A stretch of DNA of 42,719 nt from JBBQWS01 sp038210415 (lineage in GTDB: Bacteria > Actinomycetota > Actinomycetes > Prado026). Of this stretch, positions 32,488 through 40,891 are shown piece after piece. Every line of letters begins with the position of its first letter. The stretch's first letter is position 1. Under the pieces are notes generated by a model that saw only the letters and a program-made list of their open reading frames with translations, made no database searches and was not told where the DNA came from. The stretch covers positions 1 to 42,719 of the forward strand of contig JBBQWS010000027.1 in NCBI GenBank assembly GCA_038210415.1. Direction: 5' to 3'. The position numbers and the translations under genes were made by a program.

Positions 32488-33669
32488 GTGGACTTCCGAG
32501 ACACCCCCGAGGAAGCGGCGTTCCGGGCGGAGCTGCGGGCGTGGTTCGCCGCGAACCTCCCAGCCGGCTGGGCCGAGCGCACGCCGACCGCCGGTCTCGA
32601 AGACCCCGAGTTCTCGCGGGCCTGGAGCGCCAAGCTGTTCGCGGCCGGCTATGCGGGAATCACCTGGCCGAAGGCCTACGGCGGGCTGGCGCTGCCGCCG
32701 ACGTACCAAGGCATCTACCTCGAGGAGTCGGCCCGGCACGACGCCCCCGGGCACATCGGGGTCATCGGGCTCGGCATGGCCGGCCCCACGATCATGGCCT
32801 GGGGCAGCGAGCAGCAGAAGGCGCGCTACCTCTCGCCGTTGCTCTCGGGGCAGGAGGTGTGGTGCCAGGGGTTCTCCGAGCCCGGCGCGGGCTCTGACCT
32901 CGCCGGTGCACGCACGCGGGCCGAGCTCGACGGCGACGAGTGGGTGGTCAACGGGCAGAAGGTCTGGTCGTCCTACGCGCACATCGCCGACCACTGCATC
33001 CTCGTGGTCCGTACCGACCCGACGGTCGAACGGCACCGCGGTCTGTCCTACCTGTTGGTCGACATGAAGTTGCCTGGCGTCGACGTCCGGCCGTTGCGCC
33101 AGATCACCGGTGACCCGGAGTTCAACGAGATCTACTTCACCGACGTGCGGGTGCCGCGCGACTCGATGCTGGGCGCCCCGGGCGAGGGTTGGAGCGTCGC
33201 CATGACGACGTTGCTGCACGAGCGGGGGACGCTCGGCTTCGCGTTGACCGCCCGGTTCGAGGCGCTGCTCGGCCGGCTGGTCGATACCGTCCGAGCGACC
33301 CGGCCCGACGGCGTGCGCCCCGCGGACGACCCCTTGGTGCGCGACCGGGTCGCCGCGCTCGCCATCGACCTCGAGGCGTTGCGGTTCACCAACTACCGGG
33401 CTCTGACCGCGTTGGTCCGCACGGGCCAGCCGGGTCCTGAAGGGTCGGTCGCAAAGTTGCACTGGTCGGAAGCCAACCAGCGCCTGACCAAGCTCGCGCA
33501 GGACGTCCTCGGCCCGGCCGGCCGCATCGACGGGCCGGACGCGTGGTGGGGCGGATTCTGGGCGTACCAACAGCTTCGCAGCCGCGGGAACACCATCGAG
33601 GCCGGTACGTCCGAGGTCCTGCGCAACATCATCGCCGAGCGGGTCGTCGGCCTGCCCCGCTCCCGCTAG
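32488..33669 (+). CDS. Acyl-CoA dehydrogenase, ChsE alpha-like subunit
   Basis: A 393-residue FAD-binding subunit of the type that pairs with a degenerate partner, as in mycobacterial FadE28/FadE29 (ChsE) enzymes acting on steroid side chains. It has CQGFSEPGAGSDLAGARTRA (126-145), GQKVWSSYAH and the C-terminal TIEAGTSEVLRNIIAERV. The usual C-terminal catalytic Glu is Ala in EAGTSE. Glu245 in LLHERGTLG matches the position of the catalytic Glu reported in ChsE-type alpha subunits. The GTG start has a GAAGGAG ribosome site seven bases upstream. The true substrate is unknown. Confidence 0.9.
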   Translation: MDFRDTPEEAAFRAELRAWFAANLPAGWAERTPTAGLEDPEFSRAWSAKLFAAGYAGITWPKAYGGLALPPTYQGIYLEESARHDAPGHIGVIGLGMAGPTIMAWGSEQQKARYLSPLLSGQEVWCQGFSEPGAGSDLAGARTRAELDGDEWVVNGQKVWSSYAHIADHCILVVRTDPTVERHRGLSYLLVDMKLPGVDVRPLRQITGDPEFNEIYFTDVRVPRDSMLGAPGEGWSVAMTTLLHERGTLGFALTARFEALLGRLVDTVRATRPDGVRPADDPLVRDRVAALAIDLEALRFTNYRALTALVRTGQPGPEGSVAKLHWSEANQRLTKLAQDVLGPAGRIDGPDAWWGGFWAYQQLRSRGNTIEAGTSEVLRNIIAERVVGLPRSR

Positions 33670-33701
33670 CCCAAGCCCCACGACGGGAAAGAGAGCCCCG
33701 C

Positions 33702-34802
33702 ATGGACTTCGCCTTCTCAGCGGACCAGGAAGAGCTGCGCGCGGCCGCACGCCGGCTGCTGGCCGACCGGCTGCCGGACGAGCGGATCCACTCCGCCGCC
33801 GACGCGCCCGACGAGACCTTCGTCGACCCGACGCTGTGGGCCGAGCTCGTCGGTCTCGGGTGGGTCGGGCTGTCGACGCCGGACGGTGGTGGGACGTTCC
33901 TCGACGAGGCCGTGCTGATCGAGGAGGCCGGCTACGCGCTGCTGCCCGCGCCGTTGCTCTCGTCGGTCGTCTGCCTGCCGGCGCTGGCAGGGTTGGCCGA
34001 CGCCACGGCTCGTACCGCGCTGGCCTGGGCTGAACCGCGTGGGCCGCGCACCTTCGCCGCCGCCCACGCGGTGACCTCCACCGCGACCGTCGACGGGGAA
34101 GCTTGGCTGGTGCAGGGCAGCAAGTGCGACGTCGCCGACCTTGGCTGTGCAGAGCGGGCGGTCGTCCTTGCGATGACGCCGGGCGGCCCGGCGCTGTTCC
34201 GTGTCCCTGTCGAACCCGGCGCTGCCCGGCTTCAGCCGACCACCGACGGCACCCGTCGGATCGGCGTGCTGAGCCTCGCGAACGTGCCCGCCGACCTCCT
34301 TGCCGACGCCGAGGCCTCCCCCGCGCTGATGACGGCGATGCGCCGACGGGCTGAGGCGGCGATCGCCCTCGAATCTGTGGGGGTGGCGCAGCGGATGCTC
34401 GAGACGGCCGCCGAGCACGCGAAGCAGCGTGAGCAGTTCGGACGCTTGATCGGTACGTACCAGGCGGTCTCGCACCACGTCGCCGACATGTACGTCCGCA
34501 CCGAGCTGGCCCGTTCGCTCGCCTACCGCGCTGCGTGGTGCGTCGCCACGAGCGAGTCCGAGCCGGACGCCGTGACCACTCAGGAGGTCGACGTCGCCTG
34601 CGCAGCCGCCAAGGCCGCGGCAACGGAGGCAGCGGTCTTCGCGGCCGAAGGTGCGATCCAGGTGCTCGGCGGCATCGGCATGACCTGGGAGCACGTCGCA
34701 CACCGGTTCTACAAGCGGGCACTGGCGAACGAGGTCTTCGCCGGATCCCCTGCCGAGCACCGGGCCACTGTCGCGACAGCGCTGCTCGGCGCGACGCGAT
34801 GA
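33702..34802 (+). CDS. Acyl-CoA dehydrogenase, ChsE beta-like partner subunit
   Basis: 366 residues. The fold is that of an acyl-CoA dehydrogenase (MDFAFSADQEELRAAARRLL; REQFGRLIGTYQAVSHHVAD; IQVLGGIGMTWEHVAHRFYKR), but the central flavin/substrate blocks are degenerate, as in the smaller subunit of heterotetrameric enzymes. It lies 32 bases after the alpha-like gene, and an alpha2beta2 complex is likely. The ATG at 33702 is chosen over upstream open frame because it restores the family start and has GAAAGAGAG before it. The TGA overlaps the tdh ATG. Confidence 0.87.
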   Translation: MDFAFSADQEELRAAARRLLADRLPDERIHSAADAPDETFVDPTLWAELVGLGWVGLSTPDGGGTFLDEAVLIEEAGYALLPAPLLSSVVCLPALAGLADATARTALAWAEPRGPRTFAAAHAVTSTATVDGEAWLVQGSKCDVADLGCAERAVVLAMTPGGPALFRVPVEPGAARLQPTTDGTRRIGVLSLANVPADLLADAEASPALMTAMRRRAEAAIALESVGVAQRMLETAAEHAKQREQFGRLIGTYQAVSHHVADMYVRTELARSLAYRAAWCVATSESEPDAVTTQEVDVACAAAKAAATEAAVFAAEGAIQVLGGIGMTWEHVAHRFYKRALANEVFAGSPAEHRATVATALLGATR

Positions 34803-35833
34803 AGGCGCTCGTCAAGGCAGAGGCCGCCCCCGGCCTGTGGCTGCGCGACGTCCCCGAGCCCGTCGCCGGGCCCGGCGAGGTGCTCATCCGGGTGCTTCGC
34901 ACGGGCATCTGCGGCACCGACCTCCACCTTCGCAGCTGGGACGCCTGGGCGCAGAGCGCCCTGAAGCCGCCGATCGTGCTCGGGCACGAGATCGCCGGCA
35001 CGATCGAGGCCGTCGGGCCGGGCGTCGACACCGTCGAGGTCGGCGACCTCGTCAGCGTCGAGGGCCACCTCGTCTGCGGGCGCTGCCGCAACTGCCTCGC
35101 CGGCCGCCGCCAGCTCTGCGCGAACACCGTGAGTGTGGGCGTCGACCGCGACGGCGGGTTCGCCGAGCTCGTCGCGATCCCGGCGTCCAACGCGTGGCGG
35201 CACCGCGCCGGCATCGACCCCGACGTCGCCGCGATCTTCGACCCGTTCGGCAACGCGGTGCACTGCGCCCTGAGCTTCCCGGTGCTCGGCGAGGACGTCC
35301 TGATCTCGGGCGCGGGGCCGATCGGCATCATGGCCGCGGCCGTGGTGCGGCACGCAGGTGCACGCAACATCGTCATCACCGACATCAGCCCGGACCGGCT
35401 CGAGCTGGCCCGGAGCATGGGCGCCGTCACGACGGCCGTCGACGTGTCCTCGAAGACCGTTCAGCAGGTCATGGACGACCTCGGCATGAAGGAGGGTTTC
35501 GACGTCGGCCTCGAGATGTCCGGTGCGCCTCCGGCGTTGCACTCGATGATCGCGTCGATGGCGCACGGCGGCCGGATCGCGTTGCTGGGCCTGCCCTCGG
35601 GTGATGTCTCCTTCGACTGGGACCGGGTCATCCACTCGATGCTCACGGTCAAAGGCATCTTCGGTCGCGAGATGTTCGAGACCTGGTACGCGATGTCGGT
35701 GTTGGTCGCTGCCGGCCTCGACATCTCGCCGGTGATCACGCACCGGTTCTCGTACCGTGACTTCGAGGAAGCGTTCGACGTGGCTGCGGCCGGCCGGTGC
35801 GGCAAGGTCATCCTCGACTGGTCGGAGATCTGA
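34799..35833 (+). CDS. tdh: L-threonine 3-dehydrogenase
   Basis: Zinc enzyme of 344 residues oxidising threonine to 2-amino-3-oxobutyrate with NAD. Catalytic zinc ligands are Cys38 (GICGTDLH) and His63/Glu64 (LGHEIAG). Structural zinc cysteines are 93, 96, 99 and 107 (VCGRCRNCLAGRRQLC). The Rossmann motif is SGAGPIGIMAAAV. The Kbl partner begins two bases after the stop, which makes Tdh much more likely than another sorbitol-type dehydrogenase. The ATG overlaps the dehydrogenase beta-subunit stop, placing both in one operon. Confidence 0.94.
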   Translation: MKALVKAEAAPGLWLRDVPEPVAGPGEVLIRVLRTGICGTDLHLRSWDAWAQSALKPPIVLGHEIAGTIEAVGPGVDTVEVGDLVSVEGHLVCGRCRNCLAGRRQLCANTVSVGVDRDGGFAELVAIPASNAWRHRAGIDPDVAAIFDPFGNAVHCALSFPVLGEDVLISGAGPIGIMAAAVVRHAGARNIVITDISPDRLELARSMGAVTTAVDVSSKTVQQVMDDLGMKEGFDVGLEMSGAPPALHSMIASMAHGGRIALLGLPSGDVSFDWDRVIHSMLTVKGIFGREMFETWYAMSVLVAAGLDISPVITHRFSYRDFEEAFDVAAAGRCGKVILDWSEI

Positions 35834-35834
35834 G

Positions 35835-37022
35835 ATGGCAGACCTGAGCACGTTGCGCGACGAGCTGGCAGGGCGGCTTGCGCAGATGCGTGAGACCGGC
35901 GTCTTCAAGCCCGAGCGCATCATGGGTTCGCCGCAGGGGACCCACGTCACGGACGCCGACGGCCGTCCGCTGCTGAACCTCTGCGCCAACAACTACCTCG
36001 GCCTCGCCGACGACCCCGAGGTGGTCAAGGCCGCCCAGCAGGCTCTCGACACGTGGGGCTTCGGCATGGCGTCGGTGCGGTTCATCTGCGGCACGCAGAC
36101 GATCCACCGCGATCTCGAGCAGCGGCTGTCGGCTTTCCTCGGCACCGAGGACACCATCCTCTTCGGTTCGTGCTTCGATGCGAACGGTGGGGTCTTCGAG
36201 GCACTGTTCGACGAGCGCGACGCGATCATCTCGGACGCGCTGAACCACGCGTCCATCATCGACGGGATCCGGTTGTGCAAGGCGAAGCGGCTGCGGTACG
36301 CCAACCGTGACCTCGCCGACCTCGAGGCCCAGCTCGTCGCGGCGGCCGACTCGCGCTACCGGCTCGTCGTCACCGACGGAGTCTTCTCGATGGACGGTTA
36401 CCTCGCTCCGCTCGACGAGATCTGCGCCTTGGCCGACCGCTACGACGCCTTCGTCATGGTCGACGACTCGCATGCGGTGGGCTTCATCGGGGCCAGCGGT
36501 GCGGGCACGCCTGAGCTGTTCGGCGTGCGCGACCGGGTCGACATCGTCACCGGCACGCTCGGCAAGGCGCTCGGCGGGGCCAGTGGCGGGTACGTCGCCG
36601 CGAGGTCCGAGATCGTCCAGGTGCTGCGCCAGCGGGCCCGGCCCTACCTCTTCTCGAACTCCCTCGCGCCCTCGATCGTGGCTGCCTCGTTGCGGGTTCT
36701 CGACCTGCTCGAGTCGTCCGACGACCTCCGTGGCCGGGTGCACGCCAACGCGGCCAGGTTCCGAGCGGGCATGACCGCAGCCCGGTTCGACCTGTTGCCC
36801 GGGCAGCACCCGATCGTCCCGGTGATGTTCGGCGATGCGGTGCTGGCCGGCCGGGTGGCCGAGGAGCTGTTCACCCGGGGGGTCTACGCCGTTGCGTTCT
36901 CGTTCCCGGTCGTTCCGCAGGGCTTGGCCCGGATCCGGGTGCAGCTGTCGGCGGCGCACACGTCGGCCGACGTCGACGGCGCTGTGGCTGCCTTCGTCGA
37001 GGCGCGGGCCGCGTGCGCCTGA
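35835..37022 (+). CDS. kbl: Glycine C-acetyltransferase (2-amino-3-ketobutyrate CoA ligase)
   Basis: A 395-residue PLP enzyme that cleaves the Tdh product with CoA to glycine and acetyl-CoA. It has NNYLGLADDPEV (52-63), the substrate segment GTQTIHRDLEQRLSAFLG (86-103), DDSHAVGFIGASGAGTPE (210-227) and the PLP lysine Lys244 in TGTLGKALGG. The ATG is two bases past the tdh stop, with the ribosome site GGAG in the tdh end. Its final ten bases overlap the PAP2 gene start. Confidence 0.96.
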   Translation: MADLSTLRDELAGRLAQMRETGVFKPERIMGSPQGTHVTDADGRPLLNLCANNYLGLADDPEVVKAAQQALDTWGFGMASVRFICGTQTIHRDLEQRLSAFLGTEDTILFGSCFDANGGVFEALFDERDAIISDALNHASIIDGIRLCKAKRLRYANRDLADLEAQLVAAADSRYRLVVTDGVFSMDGYLAPLDEICALADRYDAFVMVDDSHAVGFIGASGAGTPELFGVRDRVDIVTGTLGKALGGASGGYVAARSEIVQVLRQRARPYLFSNSLAPSIVAASLRVLDLLESSDDLRGRVHANAARFRAGMTAARFDLLPGQHPIVPVMFGDAVLAGRVAEELFTRGVYAVAFSFPVVPQGLARIRVQLSAAHTSADVDGAVAAFVEARAACA

Positions 37023-37855
37023 CCGGAGACGTCGCCGCACGACTCGCGGTCGTGCTGGTGCTGGCTGCGGTGCTGGCCGCGCGCCTTTCCGACCGGGCGG
37101 CGCCCTGGGGTCGGCGCTGGGCCATCACGAAGCACGCCACCCGGGAGACCGGGATCATCCTCGGGCTGTTCGCCCTCTGGCAGTTCGCCGGCGGGTTGGC
37201 GCTGACCCACGTGGCCGGTGCGTTCGAACGGGCGCACACGATCGTGAGTCTCGAGCGCTTCCTCCCGCTGCCGAGCGAGCTCACGATGCAGTCGTGGGCG
37301 CTTCCGCACGACTGGCTGATCAGGGGCGCCAACACCTTCTACCTGTACGCCCACATCAACAGCATCACGATCTTCCTGGTGTGGCTGTTCGTCCGGCACC
37401 GCGACCGCTACCCGTGGGCCCGCAACGTGCTCGCCGTCTCCACCGGGCTCTGCCTGCTGATCCAGCTGATCCCCGTGGCACCGCCGCGGATGCTCACCGA
37501 CCTCGGGTTCGTCGACACGGCCGTGGCGTTCGACCAGTCCATCTACGGCCCGTTTGGCAGCGGCATCGCCGACCAGCTCTCGGCGATGCCGTCGGTGCAC
37601 GTCGGCTGGGCCCTGTTCATCGGCTATGTCGTGGTGAAGGTCAGCCCGAGTCCGTGGCGCTGGCTGATCCTGCTGCACCCGGTGCTGACCGTGGCCGTGG
37701 TCGTGGTGACCGCCAACCACTTCTGGGCCGATGGGATCGTCGCTGCCGCCATCATCGCGGCCATGTTCGCTGCGGCTTCGGCGCTGGAGTCCCGCCGGGT
37801 CAGATCCGTCGGGTCCGATCCAGCTCCGCTTCCGCATGTCGCGGCACCACGATGA
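37013..37855 (+). CDS. PAP2 superfamily membrane phosphatase
   Basis: 280 residues with about six membrane helices. The active-site blocks of the PAP2_3-type family are visible: LSAMPSVHVGWALFIGY (near 189-205) and VTANHFWADGIVAA (near 230-243), giving the two histidines and the aspartate used in phosphate transfer. It may dephosphorylate or transfer lipid phosphates; the substrate is unknown. The GTG start lies within kbl. The charged C-terminal tail overlaps the converging stress-protein gene by 56 bases. Confidence 0.87.
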   Translation: MRLTGDVAARLAVVLVLAAVLAARLSDRAAPWGRRWAITKHATRETGIILGLFALWQFAGGLALTHVAGAFERAHTIVSLERFLPLPSELTMQSWALPHDWLIRGANTFYLYAHINSITIFLVWLFVRHRDRYPWARNVLAVSTGLCLLIQLIPVAPPRMLTDLGFVDTAVAFDQSIYGPFGSGIADQLSAMPSVHVGWALFIGYVVVKVSPSPWRWLILLHPVLTVAVVVVTANHFWADGIVAAAIIAAMFAAASALESRRVRSVGSDPAPLPHVAAPR

Positions 37856-38693
37856 CCGGAACGGCGGCGCCCCGCAGGATCTTCTGAGCCGTGTCGCCGA
37901 GGAACACCCGGCGCAGCGGGCCGGCGGTCCCCGAGCCGCACACCAGCAGCTCGCCGGGCATCCAGTCGACCGCGCCGATGGCCGACTCGAGGTCTTCTCC
38001 TTCGGCGACCTCAGCGCTGACCTTGGTCGCCACCGGAACCACGGCGAGGGCCTCGTCGAGCCACCCGCGCGCGTCGCCGCGCAGCTCGTCGAGGGCGCCC
38101 TCGAAGCCGGCGAACTCGCGCGACGGATGCACGACGAGGGTGGTCAGCCGCAAGGCCACCCCGGTGCGCCGGCAGAGCTGGATGGCGGCGGCGAGCGCTT
38201 CGTCGGAGTCGAGGCTGCGCTGGTACGCCACGGTGACCCGGGTGGGCACGGCTGGTAGATCGACTGCGACCGGGTCGTGGCTGGGCGCCAGCAGCACTGG
38301 CACGGTGGCGCCGTGCAGCAGCTGGTCCGCGGTGCTGCCGCGGTGCAGCCGGCCCGGTGCACCGCCGGCCGCCGACCCGATGACGATGAGGGTCGCTCCG
38401 ACCTGCTCGGCGACCTCGATCAAGCCGCGTCCGCTGCTGGTGTGGGCGTGCACGATGCGGTCGAACGCAACGCCGTCGGTGTGCCCGGCGGCCCGGCGCA
38501 GCGTGGCGTTCGCCTGCTCCACCAGGAAGGCCCGCCACTCGGCGTCGACGGCACCCTGCAAATGCGCTGGCCACGGTGTCGGGTAGATAGCGCTGAGCAC
38601 GAGGTCGGATCGCATCGATCGAGCCAGCTGGGCGGCCCAATGCACGATGTGATCGCCCTCGGCGTCCGGCTGAACGCCGACCACGATCTTCAT
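37800..38693 (-). CDS. Universal stress protein, tandem UspA domains
   Basis: 297 residues with two Usp folds. The first opens MKIVVGVQPDAEGDHIVHWA and ends IVIGSAAGGAPGRLHRGSTA, fitting the G-x2-G-x9-G-S/T ATP-binding motif. The second ends LLVCGSGTAGPLRRVFLGDT with Asp in place of Ser/Thr, so its nucleotide binding is less certain. Tandem Usp proteins are common in actinobacteria under hypoxia or stress. The ATG at 38693 is chosen by homology to the family start; a TAAGGT -10 box lies about 38 bases upstream, inside the end of the kinase gene. Confidence 0.92.
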   Translation of the reverse strand: MKIVVGVQPDAEGDHIVHWAAQLARSMRSDLVLSAIYPTPWPAHLQGAVDAEWRAFLVEQANATLRRAAGHTDGVAFDRIVHAHTSSGRGLIEVAEQVGATLIVIGSAAGGAPGRLHRGSTADQLLHGATVPVLLAPSHDPVAVDLPAVPTRVTVAYQRSLDSDEALAAAIQLCRRTGVALRLTTLVVHPSREFAGFEGALDELRGDARGWLDEALAVVPVATKVSAEVAEGEDLESAIGAVDWMPGELLVCGSGTAGPLRRVFLGDTAQKILRGAAVPVIVVPRHAEAELDRTRRI

Positions 38694-38730
38694 CTGGGCC
38701 TCGGCTCTGTTGTGGGGGTGCGCTTCCCGC

Positions 38731-38736
38731 ACCTTA
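38731..38736 (-). promoter_or_regulatory. -10 box for the universal stress gene
   Basis: TAAGGT on the minus strand, about 38 bases before the ATG at 38693. Confidence 0.35.
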
Positions 38737-39498
38737 CGGCGTGGGCTGCAGGAGGTCCCACACCCGCGCGCCACCGAGGATTCCGTTGATGTTCTCGGTG
38801 ACCTCTACGTCCTCGGCGAGGTCGAGCCGGAGCCGCTTGGCGTTGCCGCCGCCGAGGTACAGCCGGTCGAACCAGAACACCGGCCGCAGCCCCTCGACCG
38901 CCCGGGCGACGCGCCGGTTCCAGGAGGCCTCCCCGACGGCCCGGCGGGCGTGGTCGCCGAGCTGCTCGTCGTAGGTCTGGCCCTTGCGGAACCGGTGCTG
39001 CGACAGCTCGAGGTCGACGGTCAGCTTGCCGTCGTCGAAGAGGGCGAAACCGAGCCCGGTGCCAAGGGTGAGCACCAGCTCGACCCCGACTCCGCGGACG
39101 ATCGAGGCGCCCTGGATCTGGGCGTCGTTCAGCACCAGGGTCGGTCGGTCGAAGGCCGAGCCCAGCGCCGTCGCTGCGTCGAAGCCGGCCCAGGCTGCGC
39201 GCAGCTCGGGGTCGTCGGGGGTGAACGGACCGGAGACGGTCGTGTAGTGCGGCGTGGCGATCACCCGCCCGTGCCGGATCAGGCCAGGCAGGCCCGCGGT
39301 CACCCGGTCGTACGCGGGCAGCCCCCTGGTGAGGTCGACGAGGGTCCGGACGAATCGCTCGGGGGCCAGCGGGTAGGGCACCGGGACCCTGACCCGTTCG
39401 CTCAGCATGGCGCCGTCGGGGTCGAGGACGGCCGCTTTGAGCCCGGTGCCGCCGCAGTCGATCGACAGGGTCGTCGGGCGATCCGGCAGCAGGGTCAC
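38734..39498 (-). CDS. ppgK: Polyphosphate-glucokinase-like ROK family kinase
   Basis: 254 residues, the size of actinobacterial polyphosphate glucokinase and shorter than most ROK kinases. The phosphate-binding motif is SIDCGGTGLKAAVLD (12-26), the second motif is LTLGTGLGFALFDDG, and LELSQHRFRKGQTYDEQLGD resembles the ELxxHPFRKGxTYEE segment of PPGK. It probably phosphorylates glucose or another hexose with polyphosphate or ATP; the phosphate donor cannot be proven by eye. A CACGCT -10 box seven bases before the GTG suggests a leaderless start. Confidence 0.8.
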   Translation of the reverse strand: MTLLPDRPTTLSIDCGGTGLKAAVLDPDGAMLSERVRVPVPYPLAPERFVRTLVDLTRGLPAYDRVTAGLPGLIRHGRVIATPHYTTVSGPFTPDDPELRAAWAGFDAATALGSAFDRPTLVLNDAQIQGASIVRGVGVELVLTLGTGLGFALFDDGKLTVDLELSQHRFRKGQTYDEQLGDHARRAVGEASWNRRVARAVEGLRPVFWFDRLYLGGGNAKRLRLDLAEDVEVTENINGILGGARVWDLLQPTP

Positions 39499-39505
39499 AG
39501 GGCCC

Positions 39506-39511
39506 AGCGTG
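39506..39511 (-). promoter_or_regulatory. -10 box for leaderless ppgK
   Basis: CACGCT on the minus strand, seven bases before the GTG at 39498. Confidence 0.4.
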
Positions 39512-39524
39512 CCAGACCTCGGGC

Positions 39525-40586
39525 TCAGAGCAGGCCGCGTCGCGTCGCTTCAGCGCCCATGGCGAACCGCGTGCTCGCGCCCAGCTTGCGCTGCAGGACC
39601 GCGAGCCGGCGCCCGATCGTGCGCGCAGATGTACCGAGCTGGCGTCCGATGGCTGCCTCGGTGAGGTCGCCGGCCAGCATCAGGAGCAGGGAGACCTCGT
39701 CGGCCGTGAACGTCGCCCCATCGACGACGTCGGGGTCGGGGGAGCCAGAAGTCAAGGGCTTGGCCCGTTGCCAGACCTCCTCGAAGCACTGCACGAGGTC
39801 GGCGACGAGTGGCGAGTCGTACAGGAACAGGGCCGAGCTGACCCACGGGCCGGCCGCGGTGAGCGGCAACACGGCGCACGACCCGTCGGAGACGAGGAAG
39901 CGTAGGGGCAGGTGTCCGACCACTCGGGCCTGCTCGCCGAGCTCGGCGACCTTGGTGAGGTAGCTCGCGTACCCGTCGATCCGGTACGCGTCGGCGGCGT
40001 AGACCGTGCGGACCTCGACCCCGCGGGCGAGGAGGTCGAACATGGCAGCGCCGAGCGCCCGGGGCTGGACTGCGGCGACGTACGGCTGGCGGTCGAGCTG
40101 TAGCAGCTGGGACCCGGTGGCGGTGATCAGGTCGTGGACGGCTTCGTTGACCTCCTCGGCACCCTCCACGACTCGCAGTGGTGCGGCGCCGTCAGGCGTG
40201 CGTTCGCGAGCCGCGAGGTAGAGCTGGGCGAGCTGCTCGACGGCGACTCCGGCCTGGATGAGCTGGCCGGCTTGGTGCTGGAACAATCGGCCCAGGGTGC
40301 GGTTGGGCGGCTCGGGTACGAAGGCGAGCTCGTGGACTCCGGACGGCTGCACGCCGTGCCCGTCGACGTAGGCCGGGACGTCGGTGCTGGTCGGGCGCAG
40401 GAGGCCCAGCTCGACCATTCGGTTCAGCGACCGTTGGACCGCCACGTGGGGCAGGCGAAGCGCCCGGGCCAGCTCTCGCGCTGTCCCGCAGCGCGCTGAC
40501 AGGATGTGCCGGTAGATGCGTTCGTCGTCGAGGTCGAGACCGAGTGAGGAGAGCCCAGTCAAGACGTCGGGCAAGGTCGTACTCAT
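39525..40586 (-). CDS. Two-HTH regulator: TrmB-like N-terminus, LuxR-like C-terminus
   Basis: 353 residues. The N-terminal winged helix (about 15-65: DERIYRHILSARCGTARELA then RLPHVAVQRSLNRMVELGLL) is of the TrmB/IclR style. A middle domain of about 200 residues may sense a ligand. The C-terminal LuxR-type helix-turn-helix (FTADEVSLLLMLAGDLTEAA, IGRQLGTSARTIGRRLAVLQ) is degenerate but recognisable. This layout recurs in actinobacterial regulators, with targets often unknown. An ATG at 40613 is possible, but the ATG at 40586 has a GGGGGA ribosome site. Palindromes upstream suggest autoregulation. Confidence 0.83.
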   Translation of the reverse strand: MSTTLPDVLTGLSSLGLDLDDERIYRHILSARCGTARELARALRLPHVAVQRSLNRMVELGLLRPTSTDVPAYVDGHGVQPSGVHELAFVPEPPNRTLGRLFQHQAGQLIQAGVAVEQLAQLYLAARERTPDGAAPLRVVEGAEEVNEAVHDLITATGSQLLQLDRQPYVAAVQPRALGAAMFDLLARGVEVRTVYAADAYRIDGYASYLTKVAELGEQARVVGHLPLRFLVSDGSCAVLPLTAAGPWVSSALFLYDSPLVADLVQCFEEVWQRAKPLTSGSPDPDVVDGATFTADEVSLLLMLAGDLTEAAIGRQLGTSARTIGRRLAVLQRKLGASTRFAMGAEATRRGLL

Positions 40587-40603
40587 CTGATGGTTCCCCC
40601 GTC

Positions 40604-40619
40604 CTGTCGACATCGACAG
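40604..40619. promoter_or_regulatory. Perfect palindrome in the leader of the TrmB/LuxR-like gene
   Basis: CTGTCGA-CA-TCGACAG, seven-base arms, between the TAGGGT -10 box (40646-40641, minus strand) and the ATG at 40586. A second inverted repeat with similar half-sites, ATGTCG-N6-CGACAT, lies at 40717-40734. Both may be operators of this regulator. Confidence 0.4.
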
Positions 40620-40640
40620 TGTCGGCCGTCGACGACCCCG

Positions 40641-40646
40641 ACCCTA
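40641..40646 (-). promoter_or_regulatory. -10 box for the TrmB/LuxR-like gene
   Basis: TAGGGT on the minus strand, about 55 bases before the ATG at 40586. Confidence 0.35.
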
Positions 40647-40830
40647 TGCGAGCTGAAAGCCTGTGCAGGTCACGATCTGGTGGCCTGAGCGCAGAAGCCA
40701 GTGACCGACGTAGGACATGTCGCAATCTCGACATTGCCCTGCGTGGCGCTGCGGGTCACAGTGATGAGGCCGCGCTCACCCGTCGCAGCTTCGGGCCATC
40801 CCCCCGGCGCCGCACGAGCTGAGCCGCGTG

Positions 40831-40891
40831 GGTGCGCCGCGCCAGCAAGGAACTCCTCGTGAGTTGTCCGACCCTGTTGGCGCGGCGCGCC
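40831..40891 (-). terminator. Long hairpin after the XRE gene, possible terminator
   Basis: GGTGCGCCGCGCCAGCA (40831-40847) pairs with TGTTGGCGCGGCGCGCC (40875-40891) over 17 bases, with two positions that become wobble or mismatch depending on strand. The loop itself can pair (AACTC with GAGTT). It begins 11 bases past the XRE stop. There is no T-run, which is usual for high-GC terminators; an RNA processing site is also possible. Confidence 0.5.

Noticed and set aside
32332..35430. A 1032-codon open frame on the minus strand
   Set aside because: It lies opposite the two acyl-CoA dehydrogenase genes and tdh, and has low-complexity Arg/Pro/Ser composition with no motif; an artefact of high GC.
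40544..40822. A 92-codon plus-strand open frame in the 40.6-40.8 kb gap
   Set aside because: No ribosome site, Arg/Ser-rich composition, overlaps the promoter and palindromes of the regulator gene.
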